In this document: piece by piece, positions 1 through 6,063 of the stretch
Position numbering within the stretch: position 1 is the first letter of the stretch
How the letters are laid out: each line of letters begins with the position of its first letter
NCBI GenBank assembly: GCA_018825865.1
Contig: JAHKAF010000030.1
Location: forward strand, 1 to 10,079
Direction: 5' to 3'
DNA length: 10,079 nt
DNA from: Nanobdellota archaeon
GTDB lineage: Archaea > Nanobdellota > Nanobdellia > Pacearchaeales > GW2011-AR1
Translations under genes and position numbers: made by a program
Notes under the pieces: generated by a model
Seen by the model: the letters and a program-made list of their open reading frames with translations, nothing else
The model's database searches: none
Told to the model about the DNA's origin: nothing

Positions 1-158
1 AGACAAAGGAATTGATTAAGAAAGAAGTTGAAGAAATGTTTGGAGTTAAGGTTGACAAGATTAGGACTCTGGTTCGGGGGAATAAAAAATATGCTTATGT
101 TAAATTAAATGAAAAGTTTCTGGCGATTGACGTGGCTACGAAGCTGGGGTTGATGTAA
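1..158 (+). CDS. rpl23: Ribosomal protein uL23, C-terminal fragment
   Basis: This is the 3' end of a gene cut by the window edge. The frame ending in TAA at 156-158 reads about 51 residues, with the stretches EEMFGVKVDKIRTLV, KKYAYVKL and DVATKLGLM. This is the usual C-terminus of archaeal uL23, in which a helix leads to the FGVKV strand and the protein ends in a LGL(I/M) tail. uL23 binds 23S rRNA beside the peptide exit tunnel and is a docking site for SRP and nascent-chain factors (family knowledge). The last A of its stop codon is the first base of the uL2 start (TAATG), which fits translational coupling and the canonical order uL23-uL2. Confidence 0.93.
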   Translation, partial: TKELIKKEVEEMFGVKVDKIRTLVRGNKKYAYVKLNEKFLAIDVATKLGLM

Positions 159-847
159 TGGGAAAGAGAATAATCTCACAGCGACGTGGAAGAGGGACGC
201 ATACTTACAAAGTTCGGAGAAAGGCGTTTAGATTTAAGCCACAATACCCAAAGAATCTCGCGGGAGATGGAACTGTTGTTAAGATATTTGATTCTGCAGC
301 ACACAGTTCTCCGTTGGCAAAGGTGACTTATAGTGAAGGAAGTTTTCTTATGCATGCATTTAAGGGAATGTTTGAAGGACAGAAGATAACGTTTGGTGGA
401 GAAAAGGGAGGAATAAGAAATGTGGGAACTATTCCATTAAAGACAAAGGTATTTAATATTGAGTCAAGACCAGGTGATGGTGGAAAGTTCATGAAAAGTG
501 GAGGGAACTCTGCGATGATTCATAAAATTGTTGGGGATGATGTTTTTGTCTTGTTCCCGTCGAAGAAAACAAAAAAGCTTAATAAAAACTGCAGGGCAAC
601 TATTGGTGTTGCTGCTGGTGCTGGGAGACTGGACAAGCCAATTGTCAAGGCAGGAAAGCAGTTTCACATTAAAAAATCAAAAAGTAAATTATGGCCTCGG
701 ACATCTGCAGTTAAGATGAATGCTATTGACCATCCTTTTGGTTCAGGACGTGGAAAGAATCCAAAGAGCAAGATTGCAAAGAGAAATGCTCCTCCTGGAA
801 GAAGAGTTGGATTGGTTCGACCGAGGAGGACTGGTAAGAGAAAATGA
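158..847 (+). CDS. rpl2: Large-subunit ribosomal protein uL2
   Basis: At 229 residues this is close to archaeal uL2 length (about 240). uL2 binds 23S rRNA near the peptidyl transferase centre and helps subunit association. The N-terminus has the QRRGRGT start typical of archaea. The middle carries ESRPGDGGKF, CRATIGVAAGAGR and DKPIVKAG. The C-terminus has the hallmark MNAIDHPFGSG (D191-G197) followed by NAPPGRRVGL and RRTGKRK. Most archaeal sequences I recall read DHPFGGG here, then a GxxQHPGK-like loop. This copy has GSG and a different basic loop, RGKNPKSK. The ATG overlaps the uL23 stop as TAATG. The TGA stop lies inside a perfect 8-bp inverted repeat described separately. Identity is certain. 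Confidence 0.98.
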   Translation: MGKRIISQRRGRGTHTYKVRRKAFRFKPQYPKNLAGDGTVVKIFDSAAHSSPLAKVTYSEGSFLMHAFKGMFEGQKITFGGEKGGIRNVGTIPLKTKVFNIESRPGDGGKFMKSGGNSAMIHKIVGDDVFVLFPSKKTKKLNKNCRATIGVAAGAGRLDKPIVKAGKQFHIKKSKSKLWPRTSAVKMNAIDHPFGSGRGKNPKSKIAKRNAPPGRRVGLVRPRRTGKRK

Positions 848-898
848 TGAATCATTTTCATTCGCTCGTCTCTAACGAGCCAAACGAGAGGAAATAAA
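841..898 (+). promoter_or_regulatory. uL2-uS19 spacer with two inverted repeats and a mini-ORF
   Basis: This is one of three long spacers in an otherwise tightly packed operon. AAAATGAT (841-848) and ATCATTTT (851-858) are perfect inverted repeats two bases apart, spanning the uL2 stop codon. A second hairpin has GCTCGT (864-869) pairing with ACGAGC (875-880) around a 5-nt loop. A further ACGAG at 884-888 could compete for the same arm. An ATG at 844 overlaps the uL2 TGA as ATGA and opens a 17-codon frame ending in TAA at 895-897, one base before the uS19 start. A purine-rich GAGAGG just upstream of 899 is a plausible ribosome binding site for uS19. Function is unknown. Confidence 0.45.
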
Positions 899-1294
899 AT
901 GGAACTAAAGAAAAAAGAATTTACATACAAAGGAAAGACAGTTGACGAGTTGAAAACTTTGGATGTGCGGGAGTTTGCGAAAATGGTGCGGTCGAGACAG
1001 CGACGGACTATGTTTAGGACTTTCCAGGAAATTGAGAAATTCATTAATCGTTCAAAAGTTAAAATAGAGAAAGGTAAGATGGTAAAAACTCATCAGAGGT
1101 CGTTGATTGTTGTTCCGCAGATGGTGGGCTGGAAGATTGGAATCTATAATGGACAGAAATTTGTTCCTGTTGAAGTTATAGGGGAAATGCTCGGACATAA
1201 ATTCGGGGAGTTCGCGCCGACGAGGGCGAGAATCAAACACGGAAAACTTGGAGTCGGAGCAACTAAAGGAAGTAAACATAAGAGTAAAAAATAA
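899..1294 (+). CDS. rps19: Small-subunit ribosomal protein uS19
   Basis: This is a 131-residue archaeal/eukaryal-type uS19, which sits in the head of the 30S subunit with uS13 and contacts the A-site finger region. The N-terminal segment has KEFTYKGKTVDELKTLDVREFAKMVRSRQRRTM-type residues peculiar to archaea and eukaryotes. The conserved core KTHQRSLIVVPQMVGWKIGIYNGQ is followed by GHKFGEFAPTRARIKHGKLG, the universal uS19 signature region ending in a basic tail. The ATG at 899 has GAGAGG just upstream. The TAA stop overlaps the next ATG as TAATG. I see nothing unusual in the protein. Confidence 0.98.
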   Translation: MELKKKEFTYKGKTVDELKTLDVREFAKMVRSRQRRTMFRTFQEIEKFINRSKVKIEKGKMVKTHQRSLIVVPQMVGWKIGIYNGQKFVPVEVIGEMLGHKFGEFAPTRARIKHGKLGVGATKGSKHKSKK

Positions 1295-2049
1295 TGGCAA
1301 ACACAGAAAAACCAACTACAATTGCTGAAAAGAAAAGAGCAGGCGTAACTAAAGCTCCAAAAGAAAAAATTCAAAAGATAACTAAAACTAAAGTTTCAGA
1401 TGAGAAAGTAGTTAAAACAGAAAAAATCGTCGAGGATACACAACCTCAAACTGATGAGCAAACCAAAGCAGAAGAAAAACAAAAAGAAGAAACTAAAGAA
1501 ACTCCAAAAGAAGAAACTAAAGAAACTCCAAAAGAAGATAAGAAAAAACTTCCTCAGAAAAAAGCTGTTAAGAAAGATGATGTTGCTGTGAATGCTAAGG
1601 GTTTGCATATCTCCACAAAGTATGCTATTGAATTATGCAAGTTTGTCAAGGGAAAAAAGATTGACAGAGCAATTGAGGATTTAGAGTTGGTTATTGTTAA
1701 GAAAAAATCTGTTCCAATGAAAGGTGAGATTCCACATAGAAAAGGTCCTGGAGGAAGAGGCTCTGGTTCAGGAAGATATCCTAAGAAAGCTTCTGAGAGT
1801 TTTATTATGTTATTGAAAAGTTTAAGAGCGAATGCAAATAACCATGAGGTTGATGACCCTGTTATTACCGAGGCTGTTGCAAATATTGCGCAGAGACCTT
1901 TTGCAAGGGGAGGTAGAAGAAGAAAGAGGACGCATGTTACAATTAAAGCTCGGGAGCGCCGCTCGGCGTACCCCAAATTGCTGAGTAAAGGGGCAAAGAA
2001 GATTGTTAAGAAAACTAAAAATAAAATTGAGGGGCGATTAAGACAATAA
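1294..2049 (+). CDS. rpl22: Ribosomal protein uL22 with long lysine/glutamate-rich N-terminal extension
   Basis: uL22 binds 23S rRNA and lines the exit tunnel. At 251 residues this copy is much longer than usual for archaea (about 150-160). Residues 1 to about 96 are a low-complexity K/E/T-rich extension including two exact KEETKETP units (64-79). The uL22 core starts near residue 97 (AKGLHISTKYAIELCKFVKGK) and includes the tunnel-loop region with HRKGPGG and GRYPKKASE. It ends at RPFARGGRRRKRTHVTIKA, the normal archaeal end. The tail beyond this contains repeat-element peptide RRSAYPKLLSKGAK (222-235), encoded by element copy A, then a basic end. The ATG overlaps the uS19 stop (TAATG). The extension is inferred to be disordered and surface exposed. 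Confidence 0.97.
   Translation: MANTEKPTTIAEKKRAGVTKAPKEKIQKITKTKVSDEKVVKTEKIVEDTQPQTDEQTKAEEKQKEETKETPKEETKETPKEDKKKLPQKKAVKKDDVAVNAKGLHISTKYAIELCKFVKGKKIDRAIEDLELVIVKKKSVPMKGEIPHRKGPGGRGSGSGRYPKKASESFIMLLKSLRANANNHEVDDPVITEAVANIAQRPFARGGRRRKRTHVTIKARERRSAYPKLLSKGAKKIVKKTKNKIEGRLRQ
1483..1530 (+). repeat. 24-bp perfect tandem duplication in rpl22
   Basis: Two identical, adjacent 24-bp units (1483-1506 and 1507-1530), each encoding KEETKETP, lie in the charged N-terminal extension of uL22. The length is a multiple of three and the repeat is perfect at the DNA level, which suggests a recent slippage-type duplication. A partial third unit (AAAGAAGA) follows. Confidence 0.9.
1957..1998 (+). repeat. 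Palindromic repeat element, copy A (42-nt form) in rpl22 tail
   Basis: CGCCG-CT-CGGCG (1957-1968) forms a hairpin. It is followed by TA, CCCC (1971-1974), a 15-base spacer and GGGG (1990-1993), then CAAAG. It aligns without gaps to copy B (8427) and copy E (9966) over 42 nt, while the flanks are unrelated. It is read in phase 0 as RRSAYPKLLSKGAK, just after the end of the uL22 core. Confidence 0.9.
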
Positions 2050-2051
2050 AA

Positions 2052-2786
2052 ATGGAAGAAAGAATAACAGTTAAGTTCAAGAAAGATGAGTTCGCACTTA
2101 AAGAGTCAATCAAGCAAAATCTTGGGAAAGGAAAAGTCAGCAAAGTTATTATTCAGTATACTCCGGTTGGAGAAAAGATAATTATCTCGACGCATAAGCC
2201 AGGGTTGGTTATTGGGCGAAAAGGTGCGAAGATAAATGAATTGACAGAGATTATGAAAAAGGAATACAAACTTGAGAATCCGCATATTGAAATTGACGAG
2301 ATAAAACAACCAGAGTTTGATGCACAGATAATGGCGGACGAGATTGCGCTTGGTCTGGAAAGGTTTGGCCCGATAAGATTTAAAGTGATTGCATATAGGG
2401 CTTTGCAGAAAATCCTCGAGGCTGGCGCGCTTGGAGTTGAAATAAGATTGAATGGTAAACTTCCTGGTGCAAGGGCAAAGTCATGGAGGTTCGCACAAGG
2501 TTATCTTAAGAAAACAGGTGACAGCGCAAAAGTTGTCGACAGGGCACAGGCAAGAGCAGAAACAAAACCAGGGACAGTCGGAGTAAAAGTCGCTATACTC
2601 TCACCTTATGCAATATTAAAAGATAAAATTAATGTTACTAGTGAACTTATTGAAAAATTAAAAAGCAACCTCGCTGAATCTGAACTTCCAGAAATTATAG
2701 TTAAGAAGAAAACAACGCGGAGTTCGGGGGCAAAGAAAACAGCGAAGAGGAAAGTGAATAAAAAGACAGTTGGAGAGAAGAAATGA
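2052..2786 (+). CDS. rps3: Small-subunit ribosomal protein uS3
   Basis: This 244-residue protein has the two-domain organisation of uS3, which forms part of the mRNA entry channel of the 30S head. The N-terminal KH domain carries the GxxG loop in GLVIGRKGAKI (GRKG at 55-58). The C-terminal uS3 domain has RFKVIAYRALQKILEAGALGVEIRLNGKLPGARAKSWRF and the DRAQARAETKPGTVGVKVAI strand region. The last 35 or so residues are a basic lysine-rich tail (KKTTRSSGAKKTAKRK). The start lies two bases after the uL22 stop. The TGA overlaps the uL29 ATG as ATGA. Confidence 0.98.
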   Translation: MEERITVKFKKDEFALKESIKQNLGKGKVSKVIIQYTPVGEKIIISTHKPGLVIGRKGAKINELTEIMKKEYKLENPHIEIDEIKQPEFDAQIMADEIALGLERFGPIRFKVIAYRALQKILEAGALGVEIRLNGKLPGARAKSWRFAQGYLKKTGDSAKVVDRAQARAETKPGTVGVKVAILSPYAILKDKINVTSELIEKLKSNLAESELPEIIVKKKTTRSSGAKKTAKRKVNKKTVGEKK

Positions 2787-3064
2787 AATATAAGGATATT
2801 CAAAAATTGAGTAAAGGCGACAGAGAGAAGAAGTTGAAGGAATTAAAAATGGAATTGGTTAAGTCAAAGGTGGTTTCTTCAAAAGGTAGCGGGAGCTCAA
2901 AAACCAAACAGATTAAAAAGCTTATTGCGCGAATGCTTACATCATTTTCCTTAGAAAATCAAGAATTTTCTCGGACGCGGAATCATGGCGAACTTAAGCG
3001 CGACCGAAGAAGAAAGATTTCATCTTCCTTAGAGAATAAAAATACTAAGGAGACGAATAAATAA
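2783..3064 (+). CDS. rpl29: Ribosomal protein uL29 with unusual 40-residue C-terminal tail
   Basis: uL29 is a small helical protein beside the tunnel exit. Residues 1-52 fit the family: KYKDIQKLSKGDREKKLKELKMELVKSK, then a loop, then KTKQIKKLIARMLT, the second helix that normally ends the protein in archaea at about 65-70 residues. Here the frame runs on to 93 residues. The tail contains SFSLENQ (54-60) and SSSLENK (80-86), encoded by an imperfect 21-nt direct repeat 78 nt apart, with a more G+C-rich palindromic stretch between them. The ATG overlaps the uS3 stop, with GGAG just upstream. The core identity is secure; the tail looks like an insertion or duplication and has no function I can assign. 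Confidence 0.93.
   Translation: MKYKDIQKLSKGDREKKLKELKMELVKSKVVSSKGSGSSKTKQIKKLIARMLTSFSLENQEFSRTRNHGELKRDRRRKISSSLENKNTKETNK
2942..3040 (+). repeat. In-frame imperfect direct repeat bounding a palindromic insert in rpl29
   Basis: The codon-aligned 21-mers at 2942-2962 and 3020-3040 match at 18 of 21 bases, and the offset is 78 nt (26 codons). Just inside them, TTCTCGG (2968-2974) can pair with CCGAAGAA (3004-3011, one bulged A), and CGC (2976-2978) with GCG (2998-3000). A separate AGAAAAT (2953-2959) / ATTTTCT (2965-2971) hairpin overlaps this. The layout is that of an insert with a target duplication, or of a diverged duplication. Confidence 0.6.
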
Positions 3065-3066
3065 CA

Positions 3067-3366
3067 ATGGAAATATGTCCAAAATGCGGCTTGCCTGAGC
3101 AGGCCTGTGTATGTGAACAGATTGTGAAAAGTTCGCAGAGGATAACCGTGACAACAGACAAAAAACGATACGGAAAAATCGTTACTGTGGTTAAAGGATT
3201 TGAAGGAGACGTCGATGTGAAGAAGATTGCAAAGGCTCTAAAAAACGAGCTTGCTTGCGGGGGAACAGGAAAAGACAACATCATTGAACTCCAAGGAGAC
3301 CATAGGAAAAAAATAAAAGGTCTGTTAATCAAACACGGATTTGAAGAGGACTCAATCAGCGAGTAA
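3067..3366 (+). CDS. Translation initiation factor aIF1 (SUI1/YciH family)
   Basis: This 99-residue protein matches archaeal aIF1, which binds the 30S P-site region and promotes correct start-codon selection. A short N-terminal zinc-type knuckle has C4-x2-C7 and C14-x-C16 (CPKCGLPEQACVCE), typical of archaeal members. The SUI1 fold follows: RITVTTDKKRYGKIVTVVKGFEG, then DVKKIAKALKNELACGGTGKDNIIELQGDHRKKIKGLLIKHGF, containing the conserved GGTGK loop and the QGDHR turn. It starts two bases after the uL29 stop, with AAGGAG (3047-3052) some distance upstream. In many archaea the next gene is RNase P component p29; here uS17 follows directly. Confidence 0.95.
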   Translation: MEICPKCGLPEQACVCEQIVKSSQRITVTTDKKRYGKIVTVVKGFEGDVDVKKIAKALKNELACGGTGKDNIIELQGDHRKKIKGLLIKHGFEEDSISE

Positions 3367-3392
3367 ACATACACGAACAAGAGAGAATAAAA

Positions 3393-3875
3393 ATGAAAGA
3401 AAAAGAAAGCAAGAAGAAGGAAACGGCGAAGAAGAACTTAGCTGAAGCTAGCGCTTCGGGAAAGAAGACTGTTAGTAAACAAAAATCAAAAACTGATAAA
3501 CTTAAACAAAAGACTTCAGATTCTTCTGTTACCAAAGCTAAACAATCAGACGAGCTGGGAGCGAGTGAGCAATATTGCAAAGATAAAGATTGTCCTATTC
3601 ACGGAAATTTGAAAGCGAGAGGACGAACTTTTGAGGGAATAGTAACTAGCAAGTTCCATAAGAGGATTGCGATTGAGTTTGAAAGAATGATTTATATTAG
3701 AAAATATGAAAGGTATGCGAAGTCTAAGACAAAAATTCACGCGAGACTTCCAATTTGCATGGAAAAAGAAATCAATGTCGGAGATTTAATCCAAATCCAA
3801 GAATGCAGGCCTTTGAGTAAGATAATCCATTTTGTCGTCGTGAAAAAAATTAAAGCTAAGGAGGAAGGGAAATGA
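3393..3875 (+). CDS. rps17: Small-subunit ribosomal protein uS17 with 60-residue N-terminal extension
   Basis: uS17 is a primary 16S rRNA binding protein with an OB fold. The archaeal core begins near residue 61 with YCKDKDCPIHGNLKARGRTFEGIV (Cys at 62 and 67, then H70). It continues through KYERYAKSKTKIHARLPIC and GDLIQIQECRPLSKIIHFVVV, both strongly diagnostic. Residues 1-60 are a lysine/serine-rich, probably disordered extension not found in ordinary archaeal uS17 (about 110 residues). A hairpin, CTGAAGC (3442-3448) with GCTTCGG (3453-3459), lies in the DNA coding for it. A 26-nt spacer separates it from aIF1. The TGA overlaps an ATG (3872) that starts a six-codon reading frame, not uL14. 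Confidence 0.96.
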   Translation: MKEKESKKKETAKKNLAEASASGKKTVSKQKSKTDKLKQKTSDSSVTKAKQSDELGASEQYCKDKDCPIHGNLKARGRTFEGIVTSKFHKRIAIEFERMIYIRKYERYAKSKTKIHARLPICMEKEINVGDLIQIQECRPLSKIIHFVVVKKIKAKEEGK

Positions 3876-3933
3876 AACCAGTATCGGCATGAGCAAATCA
3901 CAGATTTCCACTAACCCTCACAGGAGGTAGAAG
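3858..3933 (+). promoter_or_regulatory. uL14 leader: start-site mimic and chained mini-ORFs
   Basis: A strong ribosome binding site AAGGAGG (3858-3864) precedes an ATG at 3872 that overlaps the uS17 stop. It opens a frame reading MKPVSA then TGA (3890-3892). These are the first six residues of uL14, in different codons. A second ATG (3889) overlaps that TGA as ATGA and encodes 13 residues ending in TAG (3928-3930), three bases before the true uL14 start. AAATC (3895-3899) and GATTT (3903-3907) form a small hairpin. The leader could act in autoregulation or coupling, or be the remnant of a replaced rpl14 start. Confidence 0.55.

Positions 3934-3947
<14 letters not shown>
3917..3947 (+). promoter_or_regulatory. 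Hairpin bracketing the uL14 start codon
   Basis: CTCACAGG (3917-3924) pairs perfectly over 8 bp with CCTGTGAG (3940-3947). The 15-base loop contains the start codon ATG (3934-3936). The Shine-Dalgarno AGGAGGT (3922-3928) is half in the stem and half in the loop. The 3' arm lies within codons 3-5 of rpl14. This geometry could gate initiation; it is seen in sequence, not tested. Confidence 0.6.
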
Positions 3948-4335
<388 letters not shown>

Positions 4336-4336
4336 G

Positions 4337-4801
4337 ATGAAACAAAAATTTAGCACATCATGGAAATCTTCGAAACAGCCTCGGAAACAGAGAAAATATT
4401 TAGCGAATGCTCCGTTGCATCTTAAGAGAAAAATGTTAAGTGTGAATTTGTCGAAGGAGTTAAGGAAAAAACATGGAAAGAGAAATATTCCTGTTGTAAA
4501 AGGGGACAAGGTTAAGGTTATGAGGGGCAAGTTTAAGAAGAAGCAGGGCAAAGTTACAGAGGTTAAAACAAAAATGATGAAGATATATATTGAAGGAATT
4601 CAGGTTAAGAAACAGGAAGGTTCAAAGGTTAATGTTCCTCTGCGAGCGTCGAATTTGCAAATTGTTGAATTGAATTTAAATGATAAGAAGAGAATGACTA
4701 AATTAGGGGGGAAAGGAGAGAAGAAAATGGATAAGACCGAAGAGAAAAAGGTTGAAGTTAAGAAAGTTCAAACTAAAAAGGCGAAGGAGGTAACCAAATA
4801 A
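4337..4801 (+). CDS. rpl24: Large-subunit ribosomal protein uL24
   Basis: This is archaeal uL24 (homologous to eukaryotic L26), a KOW-fold assembly initiator of the large subunit near the tunnel exit. I set the start at ATG 4337, giving 154 residues, because the family begins with M-x-K-F-S-x-S-W-K-S-S-K-Q-P-R-K-Q-R-K exactly here. The same frame is open upstream into rpl14 (an ATG at 4232), but that would add 35 non-family residues and overlap uL14. The KOW region runs from about residue 53 (VVKGDKVKVMRGKFKKKQGKV). The last 35 or so residues are a K/E-rich tail. The TAA stop overlaps the next ATG, and AAGGAGGT (4784-4791) at its 3' end is a strong ribosome binding site for the following gene. 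Confidence 0.96.
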   Translation: MKQKFSTSWKSSKQPRKQRKYLANAPLHLKRKMLSVNLSKELRKKHGKRNIPVVKGDKVKVMRGKFKKKQGKVTEVKTKMMKIYIEGIQVKKQEGSKVNVPLRASNLQIVELNLNDKKRMTKLGGKGEKKMDKTEEKKVEVKKVQTKKAKEVTK

Positions 4802-5340
4802 TGAGACAGGCACACGCGACGAATATATTAGAGATGTTCTACTTTAGAGAATCCCCTCCTAGTTCGATGAGCTCAACAGAAGTAGCAAATAATTTAGGGG
4901 TTAGTTATAGCTCAGCACGAAGGAATTTGTTAACATTAACTGCAGAAGGTTACTTAAACAGAGATGGTCTGAAATATTTTCCTATAAGATTATCAGATAA
5001 AATAAAGTATCCGAAAACTAAAGATGAAATAAACTCTCTTAAGGAAACAGATATATTAATGTTAGAGGATAGGAGATTAGTACACTTCAGTTACGTGTTT
5101 GATTTAAAAAATATAGAAAGTAATGAACAGATACTTCTAACCTTTAGAGGTTCTCCTATAAATGAATTTAAAAAACGTGGACCAAAAGCATTATCAGTAA
5201 GAAGGAATAATATAATCTCTCTTGAGGACGGAAGGATAAGAATAAAAAAAGTTGAAAGAGAAGGGGTTTTTTGGGATATAGGTCCTCATCATTCAGATTA
5301 CTTTTTTTATGGAATTCCATTAGTGGAGGATGTTAACTAA
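4801..5340 (+). CDS. Winged-helix/HTH protein of unknown function inside the ribosomal operon
   Basis: This is a 179-residue protein that is not part of the standard cluster. The N-terminal part looks like a winged helix: a first helix (about 5-17), STEVANNLG (25-33), a turn, recognition helix SYSSARRNLLTLTAEG (35-50) and a short wing YLNRDGLKYF (51-60). This suggests DNA (or RNA) binding. Residues 75-179 have mixed strands with no family I recognise, no signal peptide and no membrane segment. Initiation should be efficient (AAGGAGGT nine bases upstream, TAATG overlap with rpl24). Codon use is unlike the neighbours: 12 of 14 Ile codons are ATA, against 2 of 13 in rpl14. It may be an acquired gene, perhaps an operon regulator; both are inference. 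Confidence 0.75.
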   Translation: MRQAHATNILEMFYFRESPPSSMSSTEVANNLGVSYSSARRNLLTLTAEGYLNRDGLKYFPIRLSDKIKYPKTKDEINSLKETDILMLEDRRLVHFSYVFDLKNIESNEQILLTFRGSPINEFKKRGPKALSVRRNNIISLEDGRIRIKKVEREGVFWDIGPHHSDYFFYGIPLVEDVN

Positions 5341-5425
5341 AATGGCACACCTAAAAAGACACAGGTCGAGATTAAAAATCTCTAACTTCGTCTTTTTTAT
5401 TAAGGAGAAAAGAAAATGCATCTAA
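5341..5425 (+). promoter_or_regulatory. eS4 leader: start-site mimic, nested hairpins and T-run
   Basis: Two bases after the HTH gene stop, an ATG at 5342 begins a 27-codon frame reading MAHLKRHRSR and onward, ending with TAA at 5423-5425, out of frame across the eS4 start. Its first residues mirror the real eS4 start MHLKRQ. AAAAAGAC (5353-5360) can pair with GTCTTTTT (5390-5397) and encloses GAGATT (5368-5373) / AATCTC (5377-5382). The six T residues at 5393-5398 could also be an oligo-T termination signal of the kind archaea use. AAGGAG (5402-5407) serves eS4. It is either an attenuator-like leader or a replacement scar. Confidence 0.5.
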
Positions 5426-6063
5426 AAAGACAAAAAGCACCGAAGAGATGGCCGATTCCGAGGAAGGGCACGAAGTATGTAGTCAGACCTAATTTTAACC
5501 CACAGAGAGGGGTTCCTCTTTTGATTGTATTAAGGGACATATTGAAAATTTGCCAGAATAGAAAAGAAGTAAAAAATGCTATTCATGAAAAAAAGATTCT
5601 GCACAATAATAAATTGGCTACAGATGATAAAAATTCTGCACTTTTGTTTGACACAATAAGCATTATTCCGTCGAAGAAACATTACAGATTGGTATTATCA
5701 AAACTTGGGAAATATTCTTTAGAAGACATTAAAGAAAGTGAATTAAATAGCAAAATAGCAAAAATAATTAATAAAAAGACATTGAAAGGGAAAAAGGTTC
5801 AGCTGAATCTTCGTGGAGGAGGAAATTTTATTTCAGATATTAAATGTAATACCAGAGACTCTGTTGTTATAAATTTCAAAGATAAGAAAATAGAGAAATG
5901 TCTTCCTTTGAAAGAAAAATCAAAAGCGGTTGTTTTCGACGGAAAACATGCAGGAAAACATGGGGAAATAAACAAACTCATGCCTGAAAGAAAAATGGCG
6001 GGACTGATCGTAGATGGTGAAAAGATTAATGTTTTAATTAAACAATTGATGGTGGTTGAATAA
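5416..6063 (+). CDS. rps4e: Small-subunit ribosomal protein eS4
   Basis: eS4 is found only in archaea and eukaryotes and binds 16S rRNA on the body of the 30S. This copy has 215 residues (archaeal members are about 230-240). The N-terminal signature HLKRQKAPKRWPIPRKGTKYVVRPNFNPQRGVPLL is clear. It is followed by the S4-like RNA-binding segment (KEVKNAIHEKKILHNNKLATDD) and a C-terminal KOW-like motif (VVFDGKHAGKHGEINKL). The start at 5416 is supported by AAGGAG eight bases upstream and by the family N-terminus. A second, partial match to this N-terminus lies upstream at 5342. The stop overlaps the next ATG as TAATG. Confidence 0.97.
   Translation: MHLKRQKAPKRWPIPRKGTKYVVRPNFNPQRGVPLLIVLRDILKICQNRKEVKNAIHEKKILHNNKLATDDKNSALLFDTISIIPSKKHYRLVLSKLGKYSLEDIKESELNSKIAKIINKKTLKGKKVQLNLRGGGNFISDIKCNTRDSVVINFKDKKIEKCLPLKEKSKAVVFDGKHAGKHGEINKLMPERKMAGLIVDGEKINVLIKQLMVVE

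Noticed and set aside
464..1044. Open frames on the minus strand opposite uL2, uS19 and many other genes
   Set aside because: They mirror strongly recognised ribosomal genes, have no family features, and are phenylalanine/serine-rich as expected from the complement of lysine/glutamate codons.
5393..5398. Definite operon terminator
   Set aside because: Canonical ribosomal genes continue immediately in the same direction with no promoter visible; at most it is a partial terminator.
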